NCBI GenBank assembly: GCA_036825615.1 | Contig: DAISXY010000002.1 | Location: 248,001-312,000, forward strand | DNA length: 64,000 bases | Reading direction: 5' to 3' | Origin: JAICXG01 sp036825615 | Lineage (GTDB): Bacteria; Verrucomicrobiota; Verrucomicrobiia; Chthoniobacterales; UBA10450 | Part shown: piece by piece, positions 20,439-28,532 of the stretch | Numbering within the stretch: the stretch's first letter is position 1 | Layout: each line of letters opens with the position of its first letter | The notes under the pieces: generated by a model | Databases searched by the model: none | What the model saw: the letters and a program-made list of their open reading frames with translations, nothing else | Told to the model about the DNA's origin: nothing | Position numbers and translations under genes: made by a program

Positions 20439-21460
20439 CACCGCCGCCCCATCCTCAACTCGCGCTGTTTGAAAAACGCCCGCAATGCCGGCAGATAATC
20501 GTCGCCCGTCCGCAGCGAGATCGCGTCAATGTTGTTGCGCCGCAGCGTTTGCGCGACTTCGCTCCGTCGCGCCTGCGCCAGTTCCTTGAAACGCGCCCGG
20601 GTGCGCCGGTCGCCGGTGTTGATTTCAACCTGCTCTCCCGTCTCGGCGTCCTCGAGCGTGAGCAGCCCGATATCCGGGAGCACTTCCTCACGCTCGTCAT
20701 CAATTCGGATGGCGATGAAATCGTGGCGCCGGCCGGTGATGCTCAGGGCGCGGGTAAAGTCTTCCGCCATGAAATCGGAGATGAAAAAGACCACCGAGCG
20801 ACGGGTGACGACGTGATTGAGATAATCGAGCGCGAGGCTCGGCAACGTCCCGCGCCCCTGTGGTTCAAAAAAGAGAATCTCGCGAATGACGCGCAACGTG
20901 TGGGAGCGCCCTTTCTTCGGCGGAATGAAAAGCTCGACCTGATCGGAGAAAAGAATCAGCCCGACCTTGTCGTTGTTGCGGATCGCGCTGAAGGCGAGCA
21001 GGCAGGCGACTTCCGCCGCCAATTCGCGTTTCGATTCCGCCACGCTGCCGAAATTTCCCGAGGCACTCACGTCGACCACGAGCATGACGGTGAGCTCGCG
21101 TTCCTCGGTGAATTTCTTCACGAAGGCGTTTCCCATCCGCGCGGTCACATTCCAGTCGATGCTGCGAATCTCGTCGCCCGGTTGATACTCGCGCACATCC
21201 TCGAAGTTCATTCCGCGGCCCTTGAAGACGCTGTGGTAATCGCCCGCGAAGGCGGTTTGCACCAGACCGCGGGTTTTGATCTCGAGCGCGCGGATTTTTT
21301 TTAGAATTTCGGCGGGCGTTCTTTGGTTTTCTGCGTTGCCGGCAAGCCTTCCGCCGCCCTTGTCATCCTGAGCGGAGCGCAGCGGAGTCGAGCGGTTAGA
21401 AACGCCACCAGGCCGCTCATCCTGAGCGGAGCGCAGCGGAGTCGAAGGATCCCGTGGCAC
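20438..21460 (-). CDS. DUF58 domain protein with repeat-encoded N-terminus
   Basis: Protein of 340 aa of the DUF58 family, found with MoxR and Bat proteins. Core features: YHSVFKGRGMNFEDVREYQ, then PGDEIRSIDWNVTAR and NAFVKKFTEERE, a VWA-like fold with VVDVSASG. The only good start is GTG 21460: no in-frame ATG, GTG or TTG lies between it and the core. It shares its G with the stop of the GIY-YIG gene (TAGTG), and AAAGGGG lies about 8 bases upstream. Residues 2-35 are then encoded by two REP-like repeats (21361-21454). This looks like a native start lost or buried by repeat insertion and replaced by one in the repeat. Confidence 0.87.
   Translation of the reverse strand: MPRDPSTPLRSAQDERPGGVSNRSTPLRSAQDDKGGGRLAGNAENQRTPAEILKKIRALEIKTRGLVQTAFAGDYHSVFKGRGMNFEDVREYQPGDEIRSIDWNVTARMGNAFVKKFTEERELTVMLVVDVSASGNFGSVAESKRELAAEVACLLAFSAIRNNDKVGLILFSDQVELFIPPKKGRSHTLRVIREILFFEPQGRGTLPSLALDYLNHVVTRRSVVFFISDFMAEDFTRALSITGRRHDFIAIRIDDEREEVLPDIGLLTLEDAETGEQVEINTGDRRTRARFKELAQARRSEVAQTLRRNNIDAISLRTGDDYLPALRAFFKQRELRMGRR
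21361..21454. repeat. tandem REP-like repeats, type A, at the 5' end of the DUF58 gene
   Basis: Two direct copies: 21361-21393 (TGTCATCCTGAGCGGAGCGC..., 3' end degenerate) and 21417-21454 (TCATCCTGAGCGGAGCGCAG... GGATCCCG). Both are read in the DUF58 frame as STPLRSAQDE-type peptides. Confidence 0.9.
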
Positions 21461-21783
21461 TACCGAACCCCTTTCTTCGGCGCAACCGAATACATCGCAT
21501 CAATCAAATCCCGCCACTCGGGATTTGCCTGATCGATCAACGCTTCCTTCTTCTTTCGACTCCACCCTTTCAGCTGCTTCTCCCGCGCAATCGCGCTTTG
21601 CGGATCAGGATAAGCTTCAAAATAAATCAGCTTGTGCGCGTTGTATTGCCGGGCGAATCCACTGTCCCAGCCTAACGAGTGCTCGCTCCCGCGGCGTTCG
21701 AGATCATTCGTCACGCCAATGTAGAGCACGGTGTGGCGATCAGGATTGGTGAGGATATAGACGAAGTAGTTTTGGTGGGTCAT
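21460..21783 (-). CDS. stand-alone GIY-YIG family nuclease
   Basis: Protein of 107 aa made of little more than a GIY-YIG domain: the paired motifs appear as FVYILTN (GIY-type) and VLYIGVTNDLERR (YIG-type with the catalytic Arg), followed by EHSLG, KLIYFEAYPD, AIAREKQLKGWSRKKKEALI. Small proteins of this kind resemble UvrC N-termini and homing endonuclease cores, with no known target for most. The gene lies inside the MoxR/Bat operon, where such a gene is not usual, between the MoxR stop (228 bases upstream) and DUF58 (stop overlaps start). Repeats of type A flank it on both sides. See findings. Confidence 0.85.
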   Translation of the reverse strand: MTHQNYFVYILTNPDRHTVLYIGVTNDLERRGSEHSLGWDSGFARQYNAHKLIYFEAYPDPQSAIAREKQLKGWSRKKKEALIDQANPEWRDLIDAMYSVAPKKGVR

Positions 21784-21842
21784 AGGCTCGCAATCGCGGC
21801 TTCACGGTTGCTCCACAAGATCCTCGACTGGGTCCACTGCGC

Positions 21843-21992
21843 CGTCATCCCGAGCGGAGCGCAGCGGAGTCGAGGGATCCCGCCGAGCGGCCGTGAAGCA
21901 ATTTCGGAAATTTCGATTTCATGGCTCATGGCTTTAGAGGCGATGCTTCACGGTTGCTCCACCGGATCCCTCGACTGCGCTCGGGATGACGA
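21843..21992. repeat. inverted pair of REP-like repeats, type A, upstream of the GIY-YIG gene
   Basis: Left copy 21843-21882 and right copy 21963-21992 in reverse orientation, about 80 bases apart, between the MoxR stop (22012) and the GIY-YIG start (21783). The space between them contains nothing recognised. Confidence 0.85.
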
Positions 21993-22011
21993 CTGCGATG
22001 GGTCTTAACAA

Positions 22012-22998
22012 TCACGGCACCGGCAGCCCCGCGAAAATTCGCTCGATCACCGTCTCGCTCGTCACGCTCTCAGCTTCAGCTTCGTAGCTTACGATGATGC
22101 GATGGCGCAGCACATCCGGCCCGATGCTTTTCACATCCTGCGGCGTCACATAACCGCGGCCGTTCAGGAATGCATAGGCCCGCGCCGCCAGCGCGAGGTA
22201 GATCGTCGCTCGCGGTGAGGCGCCATAACGCACCAAGCCTTCCAGCTCCAGCCGGTAGGTGGCCGGTTCGCGCGTCGCCCAGACCACATCGACGATGTAA
22301 TCCTTCACCCGATCGTCGATGTAAATCTGGTTCACCAGTTCGCGCGCCCGGATGATCTGCTCCGGCGCGACCACCGGATCGACATGGAGATCGGGCGCAG
22401 AGGTCGCCATCAGATCGAGAATCCGGCGCTCTTCCTGTTTCGCCGGGTACCCGACGTTGAGCTTGAGCATGAAACGATCGAGCTGCGCCTCCGGCAATTG
22501 GTAGGTGCCTTCCTGCTCAAGGGGATTCTCCGTCGCGAGGACGAGAAACGGATCGGAAAGCGGATAAGTCTTGTCTCCAATCGTGACCTGGCGTTCCTGC
22601 ATCGCCTCGAGCAGCGCGCTCTGCACTTTCGCGGGCGCGCGGTTGATTTCGTCCGCCAGGATCAGGTTGGAAAAAATCGGTCCGAGCTTGGTCGAAAACT
22701 CGCCCGTGCGCGGATTGTAGATGAGGGTGCCGATGAGATCGGCCGGCAAGAGATCGGGCGTAAATTGCAGCCGCTGGAAACCGGTCTGGATCGCCGCCGC
22801 CATCGTCTTGACGGTGAGGGTTTTCGCCAAACCCGGCACGCCCTCGAGCAGGATGTGGCCGTTGGCGAGCAATCCGAGCAAGAGCCGGTCAACCAGATAT
22901 TTCTGCCCGACGACGACATGACTGACCTGCTCGCGCAAAGGCGCAATCCATTGACCCAACTCCTGGACCTGTTGGGTGATCTCCTGCGTTGATTTCAT
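22012..22998 (-). CDS. MoxR family AAA+ ATPase
   Basis: Protein of 328 aa with Walker A GVPGLAKT (about residues 53-60), Walker B LILADEINRAP, sensor region ATENPLEQEGTYQLPEAQLD and the helical lid with YGASPRATIYL, all standard for MoxR ATPases that act on VWA-domain partners. The start at ATG 22998 gives the family's usual N-terminus. Longer frames up to 23223 lack homology. It opens the Bat operon, so it is the likely chaperone for BatA and BatB. The 228-base gap to the next gene holds an inverted repeat pair. Confidence 0.93.
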   Translation of the reverse strand: MKSTQEITQQVQELGQWIAPLREQVSHVVVGQKYLVDRLLLGLLANGHILLEGVPGLAKTLTVKTMAAAIQTGFQRLQFTPDLLPADLIGTLIYNPRTGEFSTKLGPIFSNLILADEINRAPAKVQSALLEAMQERQVTIGDKTYPLSDPFLVLATENPLEQEGTYQLPEAQLDRFMLKLNVGYPAKQEERRILDLMATSAPDLHVDPVVAPEQIIRARELVNQIYIDDRVKDYIVDVVWATREPATYRLELEGLVRYGASPRATIYLALAARAYAFLNGRGYVTPQDVKSIGPDVLRHRIIVSYEAEAESVTSETVIERIFAGLPVP

Positions 22999-23469
22999 AG
23001 GCATAGGGAGACAAATCCGCACAAAATGCGTTCGAAGAAAAGGGCTCTTCTCCTGGGAGCTGAACTTTGGATCACTGCGCGGTGCAGCGACGGACGTGCG
23101 CCACCGATTCCATGCGGGCAGGGGTTGCCGAACCTTCGATCTGTTTCTGGTTTCCATTCGGATTGTGAGCCGGTCGACGATGAGACGTGGCACAAAGATC
23201 ACCTCGCCGGGCTCGAGTTCCACTTCCGCAGATCACTCGGGTGCGATCGACAGTTAAATGGCGACCGTTCAAAAAGAGTTGGATGATGGACGCCAAGGAT
23301 TTTTCGCAACCTCTCACCTTGCTTGCCGTAGAAGCTTTGAGATGCGAACAACCGGGACATTTACACCGCCACACCGGTTTCGCGTGATGGACTAATTAGC
23401 CGGGGATAGGAGTTATGGGTGATTCTACGTATATCGACCGGCTTTCCAATCTGAGAAAGTGCTCCTGAA
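22999..23469. promoter_or_regulatory. divergent intergenic region between moxR and LuxR-type gene
   Basis: 471 bases without a supported gene between divergent genes, so it should carry the promoter of the MoxR/Bat operon. I did not find clear sigma-70 boxes or repeats here. Confidence 0.4.
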
Positions 23470-23793
23470 ATGAGTCTTCGCCCCCAGCAAAAAGGATTGG
23501 GCTCGCCTGAGTATGAAGCCGCCGGTGCCTACCTTGGTCTCACCCTGCGTGAGTGCGAAGTCATGCACTGGGTCACGGAAGGGAAGCGGGACCGCGAGAT
23601 TGCCACAATTCTTGGGATCAGTCGGCGGACGGTAGAGAAACACGTCGGTCATATTCTCGAGAAGCTTGGAGTTGAGACCCGCTCTGGTGCGATTAACGAA
23701 CTTCACAAAGGCGCGGCGGGTGGCCGACAGTTGTTGAATTCTTCCCCACTTACGTCGTCGAATCGACCGACACCGCCGGAAGCTGTTGGATGA
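23470..23793 (+). CDS. LuxR-type HTH regulator, single domain
   Basis: Protein of 107 aa whose centre is a GerE/LuxR helix-turn-helix: LTLRECEVMHWVTEGKRDRE, then IATILGISRRTVEKHVGHI and LEKLGVETRSGAI. No receiver or ligand domain is present, and the C-terminal 30 residues are Ser/Pro-rich and probably unstructured. It may regulate the Bat operon read divergently from it or the large gene at 24082, but nothing in the sequence proves either. Confidence 0.8.
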   Translation: MSLRPQQKGLGSPEYEAAGAYLGLTLRECEVMHWVTEGKRDREIATILGISRRTVEKHVGHILEKLGVETRSGAINELHKGAAGGRQLLNSSPLTSSNRPTPPEAVG

Positions 23794-24081
23794 GATAACC
23801 CAGAAGATGCTATCGCAACCCGCGTCAACCGCATCCGTAATCTCCCCCATATCCCTGGGTCGAGCGTGCTGATACCATCCCTACCCATGAAGAGCCACCC
23901 AGAGCGACCGGGAAAGCGATGCCTGGCTTTCTTTTCTTGCGCGAGTCGCTCGGTGTTAGCTGTCAGCTCAAAACTACGATGTTGGAGTGCATCGTGGCGA
24001 CTCGCCATGGCAATTTCTTCTCAAGGCCAGTGCGGCCTGTCCCGAGCAAGTTTGTTCCTCGTTTAGCAACCCAGGAGTCAT

Positions 24082-27000
24082 ATGACTAATTTACTGTATG
24101 GCCGCAGGCATTGCGACTTTAGTGTGGCTGCCCACCAAATCCTGTCCTCCGTCGGATCGATTATCATCTGTAGTCTTATTACTGTAGCTACGGCATTGAG
24201 TCGCACTCCTGCTGAGTCTTATATCTTTGAGACCCTGCCAGGTCAGCGCGTTGCAGCCCAAAGCCGGTCCTTCGTTAACGCCTATAACTCTCCGGCTGAC
24301 GTTGCAGTGGATGATTTCGGAAATCTCTACGTCGCCGATGCGAACAACCACGTCGTTCGAAAGGTTACTCCCGGTGGAGTGGTGAGCGTGCTGGCCGGCA
24401 GCCCTGGCAAGCCCGGGAGCAGCGACGGTCCTCATAATGCCGCCCGCTTTTATTACCCCAAAGGCATCGCACTCGACCGGTTCGGAAATGTCTACATCGC
24501 CGATACGGCCAATCACACAATCCGCAAGATTACGTCCGATGGAACTGTGACGACTCTTGCCGGCTTGGCGGGAAGCGTTGGTGCTGCGGATGGCAACGGA
24601 GCGATGGCACGTTTTTATTATCCGCATGGGATCGCGGTCGACCGCAGTGGGAACATTTTTGTCGCAGATACCTTTAATCACACGCTGCGCCTCATTCGGA
24701 ACACCGGTTTGGTAAGCACCATCGCCGGCGCCCCTGGGGCAACTGGTAGCACGGATGGCGCAGCTGCTTCGGCGCGGTTTGATCATCCGGTAGCGATCGC
24801 GACCGATAACACGGGAAACGTTTACGTCGCCGATTCTGGAAACCATAGCATTCGTCGCCTCGCCTCAAAGGGCGTGGTAACTACGCTGGCCGGCGTCAGT
24901 GGCTTAAAAGGCAGTGCGGATGGAGATCCGCGGTCTGCCCGTTTTAATTATCCAACCGGGATCGTAGTTGACGACCGGGGAATTCTGTTTGTAGCCGACA
25001 CCTTCAATCAAACGATTCGCCGCATCACTCAGAATGGCGAGGTGACCACCGTCGCCGGCTCCACCGGCTCTCTCGGTCATGCGGATGGACCAGGCGCAGT
25101 GGCGCAATTCAACTATCCCGCCGGACTTACCTGTGACCAGAGCGGCACTCTATTTATCGCGGATAGCTTCAACGATGCGATTCGAATCGGGCGAGTAATT
25201 AAACCCGACCTACGAGCAGCCATCCCTGCTGGATCCATGGGTGAACAAAGGGAACGTACCTCCAGCTCAGTACTTCAGCCTGCTGACCCGAACGCTACTC
25301 AGGGAACCCCAACCCCCACACCAACTCCCACTCCGATACCGCCCTCGCAAGAAGTGTATGCTTTGGCCGATGACGGCACGCCCCTCCATTGGACAGTGTA
25401 TCGACCCTTGGGAACAGGGCCCTGGCCGGCCGTCCTCGTGATTCACGGCGGCTTCTTTCGAGCCGGCGACGACAGCACCGGAGGCAAAATGGCTGAAGCG
25501 GCGAAAGATCTCGCTGCGGCCGGATATCTGACCCTTTCGATCGAGTACCGACTTGCCCCACCTGGTGGCCTTCAGGGCCAAACCAGTGATGGGCGTTTTC
25601 CACAGCAGACCAACGACTGTAAGAAAGCAGTGCGTGCCGCCCGAGCCGACTCGCGCTGCAACGGATTAGTGGGCGCGCTCGGAGGCTCGGCCGGCGCAAC
25701 CCACGCCGCCTTTATCGCCGCCGACGGGACTCCGTTTGATGATAAGATAGACGTCGCTGTCTGTCTCTCTGGTGCCTACGACTTTTCCGATCCCATTTCT
25801 CTGAATGATCCAACCCGGCAACCATTTAAGTCATCGGTTGAGAACTATGTCTTTGTTCCGCCGGTTCCTGGCGAGCCACTCTATTCGACTACATTGTACG
25901 CCGACTCCGTCGTCGCAGCGGTCACTAACAACGTTAGCCCCTTGATGCTGGTCCAGTCGGCCGACGAAAGCATGCCACCGGGGCAGATGCCAGACCTGGT
26001 AGCTAAGCTCAATGCGGTCGGGGCGGTCAATTACCAGCAAGTCCTGCTCCCGGGAAGCAATCACAGTTGGAACTGTTGGCCGAGTGCACGTGACCAGTAC
26101 AATGCCATTGGTTTTATCGCTGCCGCCTTCGCCAACGCTGGGAAGCCGACGCCTACGCCAACTCCGACGACCAGTCCGACGCCGACTCCCACCGACACGC
26201 CTACCCCAACCCCAACCGGCACACCAACGCCAACGCCAACTGACACGCCAACACCGACCCCAACCGGCACACCAACGCCAACGCCAACTGACACGCCAAC
26301 ACCGACACCAACCGATACTCCGACGGCAACTCCGACGGATACACCAACCCCAACGCCAACGGATACACCGACGCCAACTCCGACTGATACCCCGACGCCG
26401 ACTCCGACCGATACCCCGACACCTACGCCAACCGATACACCGACGCCAACTCCGACTGATACCCCGACACCGACGCCAACCGATACTCCGACGCCGACTC
26501 CGACCGATACCCCCACACCGACACCAACTGACACTCCAACGCCGACTCCGACCGATACCCCGACACCGACACCAACTGACACTCCAACGCCAACTCCGAC
26601 TGATACTCCGACGCCAACCCCGACTCAGACGCCTACGCCTACACCAACCCCCACCCCAACCCCAACACCTCCGCCCACTCCAACGCCGACTCCAACGCAG
26701 ACTCCAACGCCGACTCCGACCCCAACCCCGATCCCTGCGCCACTCATAACCAAGCAACCGGTGAGCAAGACGGTTAATCCTGGTGAAACCGCTACCTTCA
26801 GCGTTACGGCCAGTGGAACCGGCACGTTGAGTTATCAATGGATGAAGAATGGCACAGACATAGCCGGCGCCACCAAAAAATCCTACACCACTCCGCCAGC
26901 TACAGCGGGTGACAACGGCAGCCTTTTCTCAGTTCGCGTGAGCAATGCCGGCGGATCAGTGACCAGTGCAACGGCTACGTTGACAGTGAGAACGCCTCCC

Positions 27001-27252
27001 ACCATTACCGTTCAACCTCCCGATATCAAGGTCAACGCTGGCAAAACTGCGAAATTCAGTGTCACCGCGACCGGCACTGCCACCTTGAAATATCAGTGGA
27101 GTAAAAATGGCATCAATATCTCGGGCGCGACCAAGTCCTCCTACACCACCCCAAAGACAGTTAGCTCCGATAACGGCTCTTTGTTCTCGGTTGTGGTGAG
27201 CAACACTGCTGGCTCCGTCACAAGCAGAAGCGCCATGCTGACCGTACAATAG
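24082..27252 (+). CDS. giant secreted protein: NHL propeller, alpha/beta hydrolase, PT-repeat, two Ig-like domains
   Basis: Protein of 1056 aa. Residues about 25-45 form a signal-like hydrophobic stretch. Then six NHL repeats (about 60-370, each with a 'P.GIA.D..GN.YVADT.NH.IR' core), enough for one beta-propeller. Residues about 420-685 are an alpha/beta hydrolase of the esterase kind: oxyanion motif VIHGGFF, nucleophile elbow GALGGSAGA, an Asp in SADESMPPG and His in LPGSNHSW. Residues about 688-885 are a proline/threonine linker built from an 8-residue unit TDTPTPTP. Two bacterial Ig-like domains close the protein (each with YQW.KNG and SLFSV.VSN). Putative role: surface or secreted hydrolase held by sugar or protein binding modules. 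Substrate unknown. Confidence 0.85.
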   Translation: MTNLLYGRRHCDFSVAAHQILSSVGSIIICSLITVATALSRTPAESYIFETLPGQRVAAQSRSFVNAYNSPADVAVDDFGNLYVADANNHVVRKVTPGGVVSVLAGSPGKPGSSDGPHNAARFYYPKGIALDRFGNVYIADTANHTIRKITSDGTVTTLAGLAGSVGAADGNGAMARFYYPHGIAVDRSGNIFVADTFNHTLRLIRNTGLVSTIAGAPGATGSTDGAAASARFDHPVAIATDNTGNVYVADSGNHSIRRLASKGVVTTLAGVSGLKGSADGDPRSARFNYPTGIVVDDRGILFVADTFNQTIRRITQNGEVTTVAGSTGSLGHADGPGAVAQFNYPAGLTCDQSGTLFIADSFNDAIRIGRVIKPDLRAAIPAGSMGEQRERTSSSVLQPADPNATQGTPTPTPTPTPIPPSQEVYALADDGTPLHWTVYRPLGTGPWPAVLVIHGGFFRAGDDSTGGKMAEAAKDLAAAGYLTLSIEYRLAPPGGLQGQTSDGRFPQQTNDCKKAVRAARADSRCNGLVGALGGSAGATHAAFIAADGTPFDDKIDVAVCLSGAYDFSDPISLNDPTRQPFKSSVENYVFVPPVPGEPLYSTTLYADSVVAAVTNNVSPLMLVQSADESMPPGQMPDLVAKLNAVGAVNYQQVLLPGSNHSWNCWPSARDQYNAIGFIAAAFANAGKPTPTPTPTTSPTPTPTDTPTPTPTGTPTPTPTDTPTPTPTGTPTPTPTDTPTPTPTDTPTATPTDTPTPTPTDTPTPTPTDTPTPTPTDTPTPTPTDTPTPTPTDTPTPTPTDTPTPTPTDTPTPTPTDTPTPTPTDTPTPTPTDTPTPTPTDTPTPTPTQTPTPTPTPTPTPTPPPTPTPTPTQTPTPTPTPTPIPAPLITKQPVSKTVNPGETATFSVTASGTGTLSYQWMKNGTDIAGATKKSYTTPPATAGDNGSLFSVRVSNAGGSVTSATATLTVRTPPTITVQPPDIKVNAGKTAKFSVTATGTATLKYQWSKNGINISGATKSSYTTPKTVSSDNGSLFSVVVSNTAGSVTSRSAMLTVQ
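26146..26733 (+). repeat. 24-bp coding minisatellite (TDTPTPTP repeats)
   Basis: About 20 imperfect 24-base units in frame within the giant secreted protein. Third codon positions vary strongly between units, so the array is old or under protein-level selection and is not a fresh expansion. The reverse strand is open over the same stretch only because of this composition. Confidence 0.85.
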
Positions 27253-27742
27253 TTACCCGCTTGCTTCCCATTGATGCGCTAATACCGCTAGTTGGCTAGT
27301 GAGCACAGCGTCTCACCTACATCCTCTCCTGTGGGAGAGGAGGAGGCGAAGCGCCAGGTGAGGGCAGCCCCGGAGAGGCATGAAAAACTTCCGTAACCGA
27401 GGGCCGAAGCCGAGCTCCGGAAGATCGCCGCGAGCCCCTGGAGTTTTTCTCGCCCGCGCTGCGCGCCGGAGGATTGTGAAAATTTTCCAAAACTTCCACC
27501 CGAAATTCCCGTAAGTACTTATGTGAGCGTCCGTTTTCGTCCGGCCCCATCCCCACCGGATGAAGGCGGCGTGCCCGCGACGGCATCCATCAGGACCGAT
27601 CGTGGCAGGGCGGCTCTTCTCCCTCGAGCGAAGGCGGCTGTTACCCCAGGACACCACTTTTCTCCGGGCGCAGCGCGACCGCCGCCGTGCGGGCAAAGAT
27701 TTCGCTTGAGGAGGGCGGCGTTTTTTCCCACCCTCGCCGGAA
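27253..27742. repeat. intergenic region with type D repeat
   Basis: 490 bases between the giant protein and the sigma factor gene. A copy of the type D repeat occupies 27323-27364 (CCTCTCCTGTGGGAGAGGAG... to ...GGTGAGGG), containing a small CTCTCC/GGAGAG palindrome. No gene or clear promoter was recognised in the remainder. Confidence 0.6.
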
Positions 27743-28516
27743 ATGTGCCCCGATCCGGCGCTCGATCCCGCAGGCAGCAGCGGCCGCTTCCATACGACGC
27801 GCTGGAGCTTGATTGTCTCATCGCTCGATGGGGAAGGCGACGAAGCCAAAGCCCGCGAAGCACTCGCCCAACTTTGCAGGATTTACTGGCGCCCGATCTT
27901 TTTCTTCATCGTCCGCCGCGGTTATTCCGAGGCTGATGCGCAAGACCTGACGCAGGATTTTTTTCTCGCGATCTTGAAACACAACCTCCTTCAGCAGGCC
28001 GATCCCGAACGCGGACGCTTCCGTTCTCTCCTCCTCAAGTCGTTGCAAAACTTCCTCAACGACGCGCACGCCCGGACGCGTAGCAAGAAACGCGGTGGCG
28101 ACGTTCAGTTTGTCTCCTGGGATGACTGGGCGGCGGAAGCCCCTTCGCGCCTGACGATCCCGGCCGCGGCTTTGGAAAGCTGGCCCGCGGAACGGCTCTT
28201 CGATGTCCGCTGGGCGGCGACAGTCGCGGAACGCGCCCTGCGCCACTTGCAGGAGGAATGCGAAAGTCGCGGACGCCGGCGCGTCTTTGATGCCCTCAGC
28301 GGCGCGCTCGTGGCTGAGCGCGCAGAAATTTCCTATGACCAGCTGGCGCGCGCACTCGGCGTCGGCACGCCCGAGATCAAGCGGCTCCTTCATCAATTGC
28401 GACGCCGCTACCGCGACCTCCTCCGGGCCGAAGTGGCCGACACGGTTGCGCGCAAAGAGGAGGTCGAAGATGAATTGCATCACCTGGTTCGAGCTTTGGC
28501 AGTGACGGTTGGTTGA
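27743..28516 (+). CDS. ECF-like RNA polymerase sigma factor
   Basis: Protein of 257 aa with sigma region 2 (YWRPIFFFIVRRGYSEADAQ, then DLTQDFFLAIL) and region 4 helix-turn-helix (ISYDQLARALGVGTPEIKRL). It is longer than usual ECF factors because of an N-terminal leader with 'FHTTRWSLIVSS' and an insertion between regions 2 and 4. This is the form found next to Ser/Thr kinases in Planctomycetes and Verrucomicrobia. The kinase gene starts 16 bases after its stop, so the two form one transcript and the kinase is likely its activator. Confidence 0.87.
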   Translation: MCPDPALDPAGSSGRFHTTRWSLIVSSLDGEGDEAKAREALAQLCRIYWRPIFFFIVRRGYSEADAQDLTQDFFLAILKHNLLQQADPERGRFRSLLLKSLQNFLNDAHARTRSKKRGGDVQFVSWDDWAAEAPSRLTIPAAALESWPAERLFDVRWAATVAERALRHLQEECESRGRRRVFDALSGALVAERAEISYDQLARALGVGTPEIKRLLHQLRRRYRDLLRAEVADTVARKEEVEDELHHLVRALAVTVG

Positions 28517-28532
28517 CCCTTGATGTCGAGCT

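Noticed and set aside
26146..26733. Regular repeats that could suggest a CRISPR array
   Set aside because: Units of 24 bases without spacers, in frame within a protein; a coding minisatellite.
25831..26838. Long minus-strand frame across the PT-repeat region
   Set aside because: It is the mirror of the TDTPTPTP repeat and reads as Arg/Ser/Trp-rich or VGVGVS low-complexity peptide. Composition explains it.
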